Positions 16,764 to 26,597 of a DNA stretch of 64,000 bases are shown piece after piece. Within the stretch, counting starts at the first letter, position 1, and each line of letters starts with the position of its first letter. Source of the stretch: Litorivicinus lipolyticus. Lineage in GTDB: Bacteria; Pseudomonadota; Gammaproteobacteria; Pseudomonadales; Litorivicinaceae. A program made the translations under genes and the position numbers. Under the pieces are notes generated by a model. That model saw only the letters and a program-made list of their open reading frames with translations. It did no database searches and was not told the origin of the DNA. The stretch covers positions 682,001 to 746,000 of the forward strand of contig NZ_CP045871.1 in NCBI RefSeq assembly GCF_009650135.1, read 5' to 3'.

Positions 16764-17615
16764 CTAGTCTAATAGCCCAGCCAATGCAGCCAACCGAGTT
16801 TGGCCATCCTCGCTGTATAGGTCGCCGATTCCGGCGGTGGCCGGCAGGCATGCCTGGGACCATTTTTTAAAGGCCGCGACCTCGCCCAAAGGCGGTCCGG
16901 GCTGGGCGCTGGACTCGAGTTCGCTCCAGGACGCCAACAGCGACACATCAATGCTGTTGAGCGGCCCGTCGCTCAAGTAGTGCCAGCTCTCGCGGCGGCC
17001 AATGGCGTCAATCCAGTCCAGGTTGTAGTGCCAATGCGACAACAGTTTTTGGGCCACTTGGGTGCCGATGGCTTGATCCAACTCAACAAGAGCGTTCAAC
17101 CCGTGGGGGGCGTCGGGGTGCCGCTCCATCCAGTCGATCAGTGGCAGTGCGCCCAAGTTCTGCAAAAGCGTCAACAGCAAGGGCTCGGATGGCTCGACGC
17201 TGTCCGTCAGGTCAGCCAAATAGGTCGCGGTGACCGCCTTGCGCTGGGTCAGGTCCCAGTGCAGTTGCAGGCGCTTTTTGCCGGCCGGCGAGCCGTGGAA
17301 CAGCTGTTTCAATAGGTGCGCATTCGCCAGCGCCTGGGTCCGCTCTCGACCCAGCCGCATAATCGCCATGTCCAGCGTCGCCACCGGCACACGGCCACGG
17401 TTGAGCACATTGTTAGCGGCCGCCACCAGACGCGCACTGACGCCGGCGTCCTGGGCCAGTGCTTGGCTGACCAGCGCCGGTTCGTAATTGGCTTCACTCA
17501 TCAGGTCATGCAGCTTAAACGCGAGGTCCGGCAACACCGGCAGCCGAACGTGGCCAAGGCTGAAGTCGTTCCAAAAATGGGCGACCAGGGTGGCGGTGTC
17601 TAAATTGGGGCGCAT
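16764..17615 (-). CDS. HDOD-domain protein
   Basis: The 283-residue protein shows the HDOD layout: LPVLPDLAFKLHDLMSE, then QALAQDAGVSARLVAAANN (the D-x-x-L/V-S-A-R-L pattern of the first helices), RVPVATLDMAIMRLGRERTQALANAHLL and a later block LLLTLLQNLGALPLIDW. HDOD proteins are phosphohydrolase-fold signalling proteins that usually lack a catalytic metal site and often act in c-di-GMP or stress signalling. The ATG at 17615 follows AAGGA; an upstream in-frame start has no ribosome site. Divergent from the GGDEF-like gene at 17739. Confidence 0.85.
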   Translation of the reverse strand: MRPNLDTATLVAHFWNDFSLGHVRLPVLPDLAFKLHDLMSEANYEPALVSQALAQDAGVSARLVAAANNVLNRGRVPVATLDMAIMRLGRERTQALANAHLLKQLFHGSPAGKKRLQLHWDLTQRKAVTATYLADLTDSVEPSEPLLLTLLQNLGALPLIDWMERHPDAPHGLNALVELDQAIGTQVAQKLLSHWHYNLDWIDAIGRRESWHYLSDGPLNSIDVSLLASWSELESSAQPGPPLGEVAAFKKWSQACLPATAGIGDLYSEDGQTRLAALAGLLD

Positions 17616-17738
17616 GCAGATTCCTTGACCGTTGACGGTTTGACTAAGCAAAGCAGACGGCGATGGAAGTGCGTGTGAAGTCCGTCACAGACTGATTCCC
17701 CGCCGAGCACGCATTCTTGTCGCTTACGGGAGGATTGC

Positions 17739-18689
17739 ATGGCTCAGGGTCGACGCTCGTCTGCGCTCGCGGTACGCACTTTGCAAAGTTGGATAGCGCT
17801 GTCTGCGCTGGGTGCGGGGCTGTCGTTGGCCGGCATGGCCGGTGCGTATGGTAGCAACCGCAACTTGGCGATTGCCTGGGTCATGGCCGGTTGGTCCTTG
17901 CACACCTTGCGGCTGGCGTATGTGTGGTGGGTGCCGAACACGCCGGAGCGGCTGTGGACGCTGACCACGCTTGCACTGGCGTGGGCGGCGGTGTTGGCGG
18001 CATTGACACCCCAGGGCGGCTGGTTATTGCTGGCGGCGTTGACGCCCTATGTCTGGCGCGCTACCCAGCGCTACGGTCGTGCGGTCGGGCTTAGAGTTTG
18101 CGTGGCGGCCGGGTTGGCGGTCGGCGTCGGGGTGCTGTCCGCCGGCAGCCCCCTGGACTGGGTCAACGCGGCGACGCTGACCGCCGGCGGCGCCTTGATG
18201 TTGATAGTGTGGGGCTACGCGGCCCACGCCTATGCCATGCAAAGCGAGCGCAATCAGCTGCGTCACACGGTGTCGCGCCAGCGCGTTAACGCGCGTACCC
18301 AGCGTTTCTTGGACCTGGAAACCGGGCTGTCGAATCGCCGCGGCGTGACCCACGAGCTGTCTAAATTACAGGCCCGACGCGCACGTCATAATATGCCGTA
18401 TGCGGCGCTGTTGGTGCGAGTGGGGGACGTCGATCCGTGCACCATGGCACAGGTGTTGGCGGCGCAGTCGCGTGGCTACGACACGGTTGGACGGGTCGGT
18501 TCTCAGGACTATGTGTGGGTGATTACGAACTTAGAGCCGGGCATGCCGGAACGCTTGATCAAGCGTTTGAATTTGGCGTTGGGGTCGGGTGCTATGGAAA
18601 TCGGCTTGGCCGAAGCCGGCGACACCCTGGATGCGGACGCGCTGCTGACGCAAGCGCTGGACAACCTGGGCGAAGTTAGCGCCGCGTAA
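17739..18689 (+). CDS. Membrane protein with degenerate GGDEF domain
   Basis: 316 residues. About six hydrophobic helices fill residues 15-165, and then a short coil leads into a GGDEF-type domain that opens with DLETGLSNRRG (192-202; family D-x-LTGL-x-NRR). The signature itself is GSQDY at 254-258 in RVGSQDYVWVI instead of GGDEF, and the domain is short, ending near residue 316. The glycine and acidic changes predict loss of cyclase activity. Divergent from the HDOD gene (123-bp gap), with which it may form a signalling pair. It is preceded by GGGAGGA at good spacing. Ends 2 bp before the convergent cold-shock gene. Confidence 0.75.
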   Translation: MAQGRRSSALAVRTLQSWIALSALGAGLSLAGMAGAYGSNRNLAIAWVMAGWSLHTLRLAYVWWVPNTPERLWTLTTLALAWAAVLAALTPQGGWLLLAALTPYVWRATQRYGRAVGLRVCVAAGLAVGVGVLSAGSPLDWVNAATLTAGGALMLIVWGYAAHAYAMQSERNQLRHTVSRQRVNARTQRFLDLETGLSNRRGVTHELSKLQARRARHNMPYAALLVRVGDVDPCTMAQVLAAQSRGYDTVGRVGSQDYVWVITNLEPGMPERLIKRLNLALGSGAMEIGLAEAGDTLDADALLTQALDNLGEVSAA

Positions 18690-18691
18690 CG

Positions 18692-18901
18692 CTATAGCGC
18701 CAGCACGTCCTCGGCCTGAAAGCCCTTGTCGGTTTCCAAGATTGCGTACTCGACCATTTGACCGTCTTGAAGGCTGCGGTGCCCATCGCCGCGAATGTTG
18801 CGGTAGTGAACAAAGACGTCCGCACCGTCGAATCGCTTAATGAATCCGAACCCTTTGGCGTCGTTGAACCATTTAACTGTGCCTGTCTCGCGCATGCTCA
18901 T
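18692..18901 (-). CDS. Cold-shock domain protein (CspA family)
   Basis: 69 residues, the usual Csp size, with TGTVKWFNDAKGFGFI (RNP1 KGFGFI) and DVFVHY (RNP2). These small beta-barrel proteins bind single-stranded RNA/DNA and melt mRNA structure. AGGAGGT sits just upstream of the ATG at 18901, which decides the start over the Met two codons later. The C-terminal half (QMVEYAILETDKGFQAEDVLAL) is typical. Whether it is cold-induced cannot be read; the untranslated region before it is too short here to show a long CspA-type leader before valS. Confidence 0.93.
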   Translation of the reverse strand: MSMRETGTVKWFNDAKGFGFIKRFDGADVFVHYRNIRGDGHRSLQDGQMVEYAILETDKGFQAEDVLAL

Positions 18902-18991
18902 CGGTACCTCCTAGCAACTCGGTGTTGCTGACCACAACATCACCTTAGGCGCTGTGACGGCTAAGGCGATGCGGGATGTACCGGCAAATCT

Positions 18992-21745
18992 CTAGAGTGT
19001 GTTGAGCTTCACAATCTGTGTCTCGAGCCGTTCAAGAGTTGCCTCGGCATCGGCCAGTTTTGCGCGTTCTTTGTCGACCACCTCGGCCGGCGCTTTGTCG
19101 ACAAACCCGGCATTGCCGAGCTTGCCGGCGGTGCGTTTGATATCCCCACGAAGGCGATCGGCCTCTTTGGTTAGGCGCGCAATTTCGGCGCCGGCGTCAA
19201 TCAGCCCAGCCATTGGCACCAGCACTTCCATGTCGCCGACCACGCCCATCGAGGCCACCGGGGCCTCGTCATCGTCCAACCAGCGCAGGTTGTCGACGCC
19301 AGCCAGGCGTTTGAGCAAGCCATCGCAGGTCGCCGACAAAGCACGGTCGCTGTCGTGGCCGGCGTTCAAAATAACGTCTAGCTTTTTCGAGGGCGGAATA
19401 TTCATTTCGCCGCGCACGGTACGTACCGCGACCACGGTGTCTTTCAGCCAGGCGATCGCGGTGTCCGCTTCGGCATCGATTTTGTCGGCCTCGGGCGCCG
19501 GGTAGGGCGCCTGGGAGATGCTGGCGCCGCCTAAATTGACGCGCGGGGCCACGGTCTGCCAGATCTCTTCGGTGATGAACGGCATGATCGGGTGGGCCAA
19601 TCGCAGCGCCGCTTCCAATACCGTCACTAGGGTGCGGCGGGTGGCCGCTTTGGTGGCCTCGTCGGCGTCGCCTTGGAGCACGGCCTTGGCCAATTCCAGG
19701 TACCAATCGCAGTACTGGTGCCAAATAAATTCGTACAGCGTTTGCGCGGCCCGATCGATACGCAGGTCAGCGAACGAGCGGTGCACTTCAGCTTCGGCGG
19801 CCTGCAGTTGGCTGACAATCCAGCGATCCGCCAAGCCCGGCGTCAGGCCGTCGGTGACGGTCAGGTCATGGCCTTCCACGTTCATCAGCACGAAGCGTGC
19901 GGCATTCCACAGCTTGTTACAGAAATTACGGTAGCCGGCGACCCGTTCCAGGTTGAAGTTGATATCGCGCCCAGTCGTGGCCATGGCCGCAAAGGTAAAG
20001 CGCAGGGCATCAGTGCCAAAAGCATCGATGCCGTCTGGGAATTCTTTGCGGGTGGCTTTTTCGATGCGCTTGGCCAGTTGCGGCTGCATCATGTTGCCGG
20101 TCCGTTTGCTGACCAGTGTTTCCAAGTCGATGCCGTCGATGACGTCGATCGGGTCCAATACGTTGCCCTTGGACTTGGACATCTTTTTGCCCTCGCCGTC
20201 GCGCACCAAACCGTGCACGTAGACCTTTTTGAAGGGCACTTCGCCGCGGAATTTCAGCGTCATCATGATCATCCGGGCGACCCAGAAAAAGATGATGTCA
20301 AAGCCGGTGACCAGCACGTCCGTGGGGTGGAATTTGGCCAGTTCCGGGGTTTCGTCCGGCCAGCCTAGGGTTGAAAACGTCCACAATGCCGACGAAAACC
20401 AGGTGTCCAAAACGTCATTGTCTTGGGTCAGCTCAATGTCGCCAAGGTTGTTATTGGCGCGCACTTCGGCTTCGTCGCGGCCAACGTAGACACGGCCTTG
20501 GTCGTCATACCAGGCCGGAATGCGGTGGCCCCACCATAGCTGGCGGCTGATGCACCAATCCTGCAAATCACGCATCCAGGCAAAGTAGGTGTTCTCCCAC
20601 TGTTTCGGCACGAATTCGATGTCGCCGTTTTCAACCGCTTCGATCGCCGGCTTTGCCAGTTCTTTGACTGCGACGTACCACTGATCGGTCAGGTAGGGTT
20701 CCAAGATCGCACCGGAACGGTCGCCACGCGGCACCGGCAGTCGGTGGTCTTTGACCTCGACCAACAGCCCCAGCGCATCCAGGTCCTTGACGATCTGTTT
20801 GCGTGCATCGAAGCGGTCCATGCCTCGGTAGGCCTCGGGCGCGTCATCGGTAATGGTCGCGGTGCGCGTCAATATGTTGATCAAGGCCAGGTCGTGGCGC
20901 TTGCCCATTTCGTAGTCATTGAAATCGTGGGCCGGGGTAATTTTGACGCACCCGGTGCCGAATTCAGGGTCGACGTAGTCGTCGGCAATGATCGGAATTT
21001 CGCGGCCAACCAGCGGCAAGGTAATGGTTTTGCCGATGAAGCCGGCGTAGCGCGGGTCTTCGGGGTGCACGGCCACGGCCGAATCGCCCAGCATGGTTTC
21101 CGGACGCGTGGTGGCGACTACCAACGAGCCGGAGCCGTCGGACAGCGGGTAGCGCAGCGACCAGATGTGGCCGTTTTCTTCTTCGTTCTCAACTTCCAGG
21201 TCACTGACCGCAGTTTTTAACACCGGGTCCCAGTTAACCAGCCGCTTGCCCCGGTAAATCAGACCTTCGCTGTGCAGCTGGATAAAGACTTCCTGGACCG
21301 CGCGTGACAAATCGTCGTCCATTGTGAAGCGCTCGCGGCTCCAGTCGACCGATGAGCCTAAACGGCGCAGCTGGCCGGTGATGTTGCCGCCGGATTCAGT
21401 TTTCCACTCCCAGACTTTGCCGATAAAGGCATCACGTCCCAAGTCCTGGCGTTTGACGCCCTCGGCCTCAAGTTTGCGTTCGACCAACATTTGGGTCGCA
21501 ATGCCGGCGTGATCGGTGCCGACCTGCCACAGCGTGTCGTGCCCTTTCATGCGGTGATAACGCACCAACGAATCCATGATGGTGTTGTTGAACGCGTGGC
21601 CCATGTGCAGGCTGCCGGTGACGTTGGGCGGCGGAATCATGATGCAGTAGGGGTCACCCGACCCCGAGGGTTTGAAACACCCCTGGGCTTCCCATTGGGC
21701 GTAACGGTCTTTCTCGATTTGGGCGGGGTCGAATGCCTTGTCCAT
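18992..21745 (-). CDS. valS: Valyl-tRNA synthetase
   Basis: 917 residues, a class I synthetase with the HIGH-type motif HMGH at residues 47-50 ([14 protein letters not shown]), the KMSKS loop ([14 protein letters not shown]), the editing-domain region with [10 protein letters not shown], the tRNA-binding domain, and the C-terminal coiled coil ([16 protein letters not shown] ... [11 protein letters not shown]) that distinguishes ValRS. It charges tRNA-Val and hydrolyses Thr-tRNA-Val. The start at 21745 gives the family N-terminus [11 protein letters not shown]; earlier frames would run into holC. Third gene of pepA-holC-valS, 13 bp after holC. Confidence 0.98.
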   Translation of the reverse strand: MDKAFDPAQIEKDRYAQWEAQGCFKPSGSGDPYCIMIPPPNVTGSLHMGHAFNNTIMDSLVRYHRMKGHDTLWQVGTDHAGIATQMLVERKLEAEGVKRQDLGRDAFIGKVWEWKTESGGNITGQLRRLGSSVDWSRERFTMDDDLSRAVQEVFIQLHSEGLIYRGKRLVNWDPVLKTAVSDLEVENEEENGHIWSLRYPLSDGSGSLVVATTRPETMLGDSAVAVHPEDPRYAGFIGKTITLPLVGREIPIIADDYVDPEFGTGCVKITPAHDFNDYEMGKRHDLALINILTRTATITDDAPEAYRGMDRFDARKQIVKDLDALGLLVEVKDHRLPVPRGDRSGAILEPYLTDQWYVAVKELAKPAIEAVENGDIEFVPKQWENTYFAWMRDLQDWCISRQLWWGHRIPAWYDDQGRVYVGRDEAEVRANNNLGDIELTQDNDVLDTWFSSALWTFSTLGWPDETPELAKFHPTDVLVTGFDIIFFWVARMIMMTLKFRGEVPFKKVYVHGLVRDGEGKKMSKSKGNVLDPIDVIDGIDLETLVSKRTGNMMQPQLAKRIEKATRKEFPDGIDAFGTDALRFTFAAMATTGRDINFNLERVAGYRNFCNKLWNAARFVLMNVEGHDLTVTDGLTPGLADRWIVSQLQAAEAEVHRSFADLRIDRAAQTLYEFIWHQYCDWYLELAKAVLQGDADEATKAATRRTLVTVLEAALRLAHPIMPFITEEIWQTVAPRVNLGGASISQAPYPAPEADKIDAEADTAIAWLKDTVVAVRTVRGEMNIPPSKKLDVILNAGHDSDRALSATCDGLLKRLAGVDNLRWLDDDEAPVASMGVVGDMEVLVPMAGLIDAGAEIARLTKEADRLRGDIKRTAGKLGNAGFVDKAPAEVVDKERAKLADAEATLERLETQIVKLNTL

Positions 21746-21758
21746 GCAGTTTTGGGTC

Positions 21759-22187
21759 TCAGATGTTGTCAGTTTCGAAGCGTTTAAGCGGATGGCCACG
21801 GTCGTTGTAGTGGCGCCAGCGGTCACGTGCGTTGTCCAGTAGTGTAGCGGCACCGGGCACCACTTCACAGAGATGCGCGAAGCGCGCGTGCGGCTCAGGG
21901 ATTTGCGCGGTCAGGTTGATCAGCACGTCGTGATGCCCAGCCCAATCGGTGCCCGCACAAATATCGATCCCGCACTCGGGGTCGTTGTCATCAATTCGGT
22001 GCGGCAAAAAGCCGTCCGCCGGGTACGCCCACATCAGCTCGTTTAATTGGGTTTGGTGGTCCACGTCCGGCGTCCAATACAGCAGCCGATGGCCCTTGCG
22101 GCGCAGCATCCGGCCCAGTCGCACACTAAATTTAGCCGCGTCGAGCCACTCCGGCTCGGCGCAGATGTAAAAGCGAACGTTGGTCAC
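21759..22187 (-). CDS. holC: DNA polymerase III chi subunit
   Basis: 142 residues; opens [11 protein letters not shown] and shows the conserved chi features [33 protein letters not shown] and a later DVLINLT, ending near [23 protein letters not shown]. Chi links the clamp-loader complex to SSB at the replication fork. Its context between pepA and valS is the conserved gammaproteobacterial order. Its ATG overlaps the pepA stop (22184-22187), giving translational coupling. Confidence 0.95.
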   Translation of the reverse strand: MTNVRFYICAEPEWLDAAKFSVRLGRMLRRKGHRLLYWTPDVDHQTQLNELMWAYPADGFLPHRIDDNDPECGIDICAGTDWAGHHDVLINLTAQIPEPHARFAHLCEVVPGAATLLDNARDRWRHYNDRGHPLKRFETDNI

Positions 22188-23605
22188 TGGGCGCGACTTT
22201 GCAGCCAGTTAACCAGCATCGGCACCGGGCGTCCGCTGGCGCCTTTATTTTTGCCGCTGACCCACGCGGTGCCGGCAATGTCCAGGTGCGCCCAGGGCGT
22301 GTCACCGACAAAGCGGTTCAAAAAGCAGGCCGCGGTAATGGTGCCGGCGTCGCGGCCACCAATGTTGGCCATGTCGGCAAAGTTGGAGTCCAGTTGTTTG
22401 TCGTATTCATCGCTGATCGGTAGGCGCCATGCGCCGTCCATAGCGTCTTTGCCAGCCGCCAATAGGGCATCGGCCAAGTCGTCGTTGTTCGACAGCAACC
22501 CGGTGTTGTGGTGGCCCAGGGCGATAATGCAGGCGCCGGTCAGGGTTGCCATGTCGACGATACAGGCAGGATTGTCTTGCTTGACGTAGCTAAGTGCGTC
22601 GCACAACACCAAGCGGCCTTCGGCGTCGGTGTTCAGAATTTCGATGGTTTGGCCGGACATGCTGGTGACGATGTCGCCAGGTTTGGTGGCGTTGCCGGCG
22701 GGCATGTTTTCAGCGCAAGCAATGACCGCAACAATGTTGAGCGGCAAGTCCAGCGCGATCACCGCCTGCATCGCGCCCAGCACCGTGGCCGCCCCGCACA
22801 TGTCATACTTCATTTCGTCCATGGCGGCGCCCGGTTTCAACGAAATACCGCCGGTGTCAAAGGTGATGCCCTTGCCAACCAGCGCGATCGGCGCTTGGTC
22901 GCCGCCGTTGTTAAAGCGCATGACCGCCAGTTTGGATTCTTCGACGCTGCCGGTGCCGACGCTGAGTAGGCTGCCCATGCCCAAGGTCGCCATGGCGTCC
23001 TCGCCCAATATTTCGACGCTTAGGTTGTCATGGTTCAAATGGCGGGCTTGGTCGGCCAGGTAGCTGGGGGTGCAGGTGTTGCCGGGCAAATTGCCCAGCT
23101 CGCGGGTCAGGTTGGCACCCTGGCCGATGACAAAGCCGTGGCGTGCGCTGTCCAGGTCCGTCGCCAGCTCGACCCGGGCCAGGATGCTGGCGGCGGGCAG
23201 CTCTTTGGTGCCGAAGGTCTCGGTGTATTGGTACTGGGCCAGCGCAATGTGCAGTCCCAGCTGGCGCGCGAAGATTGCGTTGAGGGCGTCGTGCGGCGCC
23301 ACGGTGGCGTGGGCGACACCTTTTTTGGTGGCGGCGTCGGCGATCGCCTTGGCGGCTTTGTCCAAACCCTTGGCGTCGAGTTTGTCAGCGTCACCCAGGC
23401 CAACCAGCAAGCAGCGTTGGGCCTGCATGCCGCCGGGAGCGGCCACGGTCAGTGCGTCGCCGGCCTTGCCGGTGAAGTCGCCGCTGGCTTGGATGCGAGC
23501 GAACCATTCGCTGGCGATTGGCGCGGCTTGGTCGGTGTGGAGCGCCAACACCATCAAATCGGTGGCGTGATCGGTCAAGGACTGGGGGGCTAGGTCAAAC
23601 TGCAT
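22184..23605 (-). CDS. pepA: Leucyl aminopeptidase (cytosol aminopeptidase A)
   Basis: 473 residues of the M17 family. The C-terminal catalytic domain holds the metal and substrate residues in VGKGITFDTGGISLKPG, the signature NTDAEGRLVLCD, and the metal Asp in MKYDMCGAA. It cleaves N-terminal residues from peptides; PepA in E. coli also binds DNA. The start at 23605 (MQFDLAPQ) follows GGAG and matches the family; a longer in-frame start would overlap the divergent lptF promoter. First gene of pepA-holC-valS, divergent from lptFG over a 47-bp gap. Confidence 0.97.
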   Translation of the reverse strand: MQFDLAPQSLTDHATDLMVLALHTDQAAPIASEWFARIQASGDFTGKAGDALTVAAPGGMQAQRCLLVGLGDADKLDAKGLDKAAKAIADAATKKGVAHATVAPHDALNAIFARQLGLHIALAQYQYTETFGTKELPAASILARVELATDLDSARHGFVIGQGANLTRELGNLPGNTCTPSYLADQARHLNHDNLSVEILGEDAMATLGMGSLLSVGTGSVEESKLAVMRFNNGGDQAPIALVGKGITFDTGGISLKPGAAMDEMKYDMCGAATVLGAMQAVIALDLPLNIVAVIACAENMPAGNATKPGDIVTSMSGQTIEILNTDAEGRLVLCDALSYVKQDNPACIVDMATLTGACIIALGHHNTGLLSNNDDLADALLAAGKDAMDGAWRLPISDEYDKQLDSNFADMANIGGRDAGTITAACFLNRFVGDTPWAHLDIAGTAWVSGKNKGASGRPVPMLVNWLQSRAQ

Positions 23606-23652
23606 GGGGACTCCAAAACGGGTTTTCGGTATGGTAGCGACTTTTAACATAG

Positions 23653-24726
23653 GTGTGTCTGCCGTTGAGCATACTCAGTCGCTACCTAGGACGGGAAGTC
23701 CTATCGGGTGCCATGGCATCGGCGCTGGTGTTGACCTTTTTGGGTCTGACCGGGCGTTTGGTGGTGTACCTGAATGAAGCGGCCCAGGGCCTGCTGGCCC
23801 CGGACCTGGTGTTGGTTGCGATACTGGGGCGTATCCCCGGTGCCCTGCAAATCGTGTTTCCCCTCGCATTTTTCCTTGGCGTTTTATTGGCGCTTGGCCG
23901 TTTGTACGCCGATCAGGAAGCCAGTGCGCTGCGTGCCAGCGGGGCCGGGATTGGGTTTTTGGCCCGTGCGCTGTGGTTGCCGACCCTGGGCATGAGCCTC
24001 ACGGTTGCGGCGTTGGCACTGTATTGGGCGCCGGCGACCGCCGGTTGGGTGTCCCAGCGTTTGTCCGAGGCCGAATCAGTGGCGACGTTAAATGGCTTGG
24101 CGCCACAGCGGTTTCAGTCGATAGGCGGCGATGCGATTTTTTTCGCCGGGGATTCGTCGGCCGAGTCGAATCAGCTGTTGGACGTGTTTATCCACCAAAA
24201 CCAAGCGACGCCGTCGGTGATCCGCGCCGAGCGCGCCTGGCAACGCCTGGATAATCAATCCGGCCAACGCTATTTGGTGCTGGAAAACGGTCAGCGCTGG
24301 ACTGGGTTGCCGGGTCAGGCTGAGTGGTCGGCGCTCGAATTTGATGAGTACCTGGTGCGGCTGGATGTCGCCCAAACCCAAGCCAAGCCGCCGCGGCTGC
24401 AAGCCCGAGCCAGCGCCGAGTTGCAGGCCGGTAATGCCAAAGAGCAGGCCCAGTATCATTGGCGTTTGGCGTTGGTGTTGATGGTCCCGCTGGCGCTTGC
24501 GCTGGGGTTGGCGATCGGCCCAATCGCGCCGCGGGCCGGGCGCTGGTCCAAGTTTTTGCCCGGGGTGGTGGTGTTTATTTGTTACTACGGGTTTGTCAAT
24601 TTTGCCCAGTCCAAGCAAGCGGATGGGGATTGGCCGATGTTCATCGCATTGTGGCCGGTGCACCTGATTATGCTGGCGGTGATCGCTGGGTTGATGGCGC
24701 GTAATCGCGCCCGGGGTCATGCATGA
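23653..24726 (+). CDS. lptF: LPS export ABC permease LptF
   Basis: About 357 residues with six membrane helices and a large periplasmic beta-jellyroll region (roughly residues 125-260), the LptF/YjgP layout: N-terminal LSRYLGREVL, LGRIPGALQIVFPLAFFLG, and C-terminal LALALGLAIGPIAPRAGRW. With LptG and LptB it extracts lipopolysaccharide from the inner membrane into the Lpt bridge. The start is uncertain: GTG at 23653 is given, but TTG at 23665 also sits well before the first helix. Divergent from pepA as in E. coli; its stop overlaps the lptG start. Confidence 0.95.
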   Translation: MCLPLSILSRYLGREVLSGAMASALVLTFLGLTGRLVVYLNEAAQGLLAPDLVLVAILGRIPGALQIVFPLAFFLGVLLALGRLYADQEASALRASGAGIGFLARALWLPTLGMSLTVAALALYWAPATAGWVSQRLSEAESVATLNGLAPQRFQSIGGDAIFFAGDSSAESNQLLDVFIHQNQATPSVIRAERAWQRLDNQSGQRYLVLENGQRWTGLPGQAEWSALEFDEYLVRLDVAQTQAKPPRLQARASAELQAGNAKEQAQYHWRLALVLMVPLALALGLAIGPIAPRAGRWSKFLPGVVVFICYYGFVNFAQSKQADGDWPMFIALWPVHLIMLAVIAGLMARNRARGHA

Positions 24727-25775
24727 AATTAGCGCGCTATTTGATGCTGCGCGTCAGCGCCGCCACGCTGGTGTGTGCGGTGGTGTTGCTGGGCCTGGGC
24801 TTTACCTTCGAGGTCATCGACGAGGTCGGCAACGCTTCGCCCGGGTATGGGTTTGGTCAGGCCGTTTGGTTTGCGGTGTTGTCGATCCCGGCGGCGTTCG
24901 TGCGTGACTTGCCGCTGATTGGCCTGTTAGGGGCCTTGACAGGGCTGGGCAGTTTGGCCGGCACCAGCGAACTGATTGCGGCGCGCGCGGCCGGTTTGTC
25001 GTTGGCGCGCTTGGTGGTGCTGTCGTGCGTCCCGGGCTTTGTCGCCGGACTCGGCGCGATTGCGATGGCCGAATGGGTGGTGCCACTGACCGATCGGGCG
25101 GCCGCCAGTTACAAAGACAACGCGCTGGGGCGCGCGGCTAACGATCAACTGGTGCGCGGGCTGTGGCACCGCGACGGCAGCCGTTTCGTTAACTTGGAGT
25201 CGGCCCAGAACGATCAGATCCGGGCGCTGCGCTGGTTCGACTTTGATGCCACCGCGGCCTTGGTCGAATCCGGTGCCGCCGGCCAAGGCGTGGCCGACGA
25301 GGACGGCTGGACGCTGGATGGCGCGCGCATTGCCAACCTGGTCGATCAGCGCATTCAGGTTCGCACGGACGTTACGCTGACGTTACCCATTCAAGTGTCG
25401 CCGGTGTCGCTGTATCAGGCGGCCGACGCCGGTGTGGCTCAGCGGCCATCGGATTTACTCAACCTGTATCGACAGCTCGAACGCGCCGGGCTCAGTACCC
25501 AGCGCGCCCAGCTTGGGTTGTATCAGGCGCTGCTGTTGCCGCTGTTGATATTGGCGTTGGTGTTTGCCGGTGCCGGGTTTGTGCTGGGTCCGTTGCGATC
25601 CAGCCCGATCGGGACGCGCTTGTTTATCGGCGTGGTGGTCGGTCTCGGCTTTAAATTGTTGCAAGACATTGCCGGCCCCGTAACGCTGGTGTACGGGTTC
25701 AGTCCGCTGTTGGCGGTGGTGATTCCGGGCGCGTTGGCGGTGGCGCTGGGCGCGGTGAATCTGCGCCGAACCTAA
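24723..25775 (+). CDS. lptG: LPS export ABC permease LptG
   Basis: 350 residues, the LptF paralogue: N-terminal amphipathic segment MKLARYLMLRV, helices around LPLIGLLGALTGLGSLAGTSELIAARAAGLS (the coupling region that contacts the ATPase LptB), a periplasmic jellyroll domain, and a C-terminal bundle with GTRLFIGVVVGLGFKLLQDIAGP. It completes the LptB2FG transporter with lptF. ATG overlaps the lptF stop (ATGA), so the pair should be made in equal amounts. A short inverted repeat (CCTAA/TTAGG) just past the stop may be a weak terminator. Confidence 0.95.
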   Translation: MKLARYLMLRVSAATLVCAVVLLGLGFTFEVIDEVGNASPGYGFGQAVWFAVLSIPAAFVRDLPLIGLLGALTGLGSLAGTSELIAARAAGLSLARLVVLSCVPGFVAGLGAIAMAEWVVPLTDRAAASYKDNALGRAANDQLVRGLWHRDGSRFVNLESAQNDQIRALRWFDFDATAALVESGAAGQGVADEDGWTLDGARIANLVDQRIQVRTDVTLTLPIQVSPVSLYQAADAGVAQRPSDLLNLYRQLERAGLSTQRAQLGLYQALLLPLLILALVFAGAGFVLGPLRSSPIGTRLFIGVVVGLGFKLLQDIAGPVTLVYGFSPLLAVVIPGALAVALGAVNLRRT

Positions 25776-25780
25776 ACACG

Positions 25781-26296
25781 TTAGGTGCTTTTGACCTTGG
25801 CTACGCGGACCAGCCGGGTGCCGCTGGCGCGGTCATACCAAGTGCGGCGATCGGGTTGGCCATAGGCGCTGGCAAAGGCCACCAGCCCCGTCACCATCAG
25901 CGCGCCGCCAAGGGCGACTTGTCCCGTCCCCAGCAAAATAGCGCCGAGCCAAAAGCCACCGTTGAACAGCATCATCCAAGCAAAGCGGCTGGTCGCCTGT
26001 TTCCAGGTCATGAGGCCGCCGGTTTGGCTTTCCAGGCGCAAATGCCAGGCTTGCATGCCCAGGGTGCGACCGGTTTTGGTCCACAGATAGCCAAACAGTG
26101 CCCAGGCCGCCGCCATGCAAACCAGTTGTACCACCCGCGGGTCCGGTGTGCCGCCAAAGGCAAAGGTCACGACTGACCCCAGCAGCAACCAAATCGCCAG
26201 TAAAATAAAAGCATCGTAAAGGCCCGCGGCCAGTCGTCCGAACCACGTGGCAGGACCTAGGGCCGGGCGTTTTGGATCGATTTCGGAGGTGGTCAT
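25781..26296 (-). CDS. RDD family membrane protein
   Basis: 171 residues with about four hydrophobic helices. The RDD pattern is recognisable: WFGRLAAGLYDAFILLAIW (Arg and Asp in the first helix), GYLWTKTGRTLGMQAWHLRLES (the G-R-T-x-G-x-x family core), and a final helix followed by RRTWYDRASGTRLVRV. RDD proteins are inner-membrane proteins of largely unknown or ion-transport function. Convergent with lptG, ending 5 bp after its stop, a common arrangement beside lptFG in this group. Confidence 0.85.
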   Translation of the reverse strand: MTTSEIDPKRPALGPATWFGRLAAGLYDAFILLAIWLLLGSVVTFAFGGTPDPRVVQLVCMAAAWALFGYLWTKTGRTLGMQAWHLRLESQTGGLMTWKQATSRFAWMMLFNGGFWLGAILLGTGQVALGGALMVTGLVAFASAYGQPDRRTWYDRASGTRLVRVAKVKST

Positions 26297-26457
26297 ATCG
26301 GGTCATCTCGGCCGGTTGCGTAATCGGCCTTACTATACGGGTCTTTGGCGTCCCGAGTAGCCCCAGCCCCCAAGATCGACGATTGCGAAAATACTCGCCT
26401 TTTTCGCCGCTTAGCGCTTGCCAACATTCAATGCCGACTGTAGTATCCGCGCCCAAT

Positions 26458-26544
26458 GCCAGTGTGGTGAAATTGGTAGACACGACGGATTCAAAATCCG
26501 TTGCCTTTGCGGGCGTGGCGGTTCGAGTCCGCCCACTGGTACCA
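26458..26544 (+). tRNA. tRNA-Leu (anticodon CAA)
   Basis: An 87-nt class II tRNA: acceptor GCCAGTG pairs with CACTGGT (first pair G-U), D-arm with GGTAGAC, anticodon stem ACGGA/TCCGT around loop TTCAAAA giving anticodon CAA, a long variable arm, T-loop TTCGAGT, and encoded CCA at 26542-26544. It reads TTG codons. Its last four bases are already part of the large palindromic terminator that follows. Confidence 0.93.
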
Positions 26545-26597
26545 ACAAAAAAGGCCCTGAGGAAAGCATTGCTTTCCTCAGGGCCTTTTTTGTTGGT
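26541..26597. terminator. Very long perfect palindromic terminator after tRNA-Leu
   Basis: The arms 26541-26568 and 26570-26597 are exact reverse complements over 28 bp with one base between them. The core is GGCCCTGAGGAAAGC flanked by six A on the left and six T on the right, so it can terminate in either direction. The left arm includes the discriminator and CCA of the tRNA. Such length and perfection exceed a normal terminator. Confidence 0.85.
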
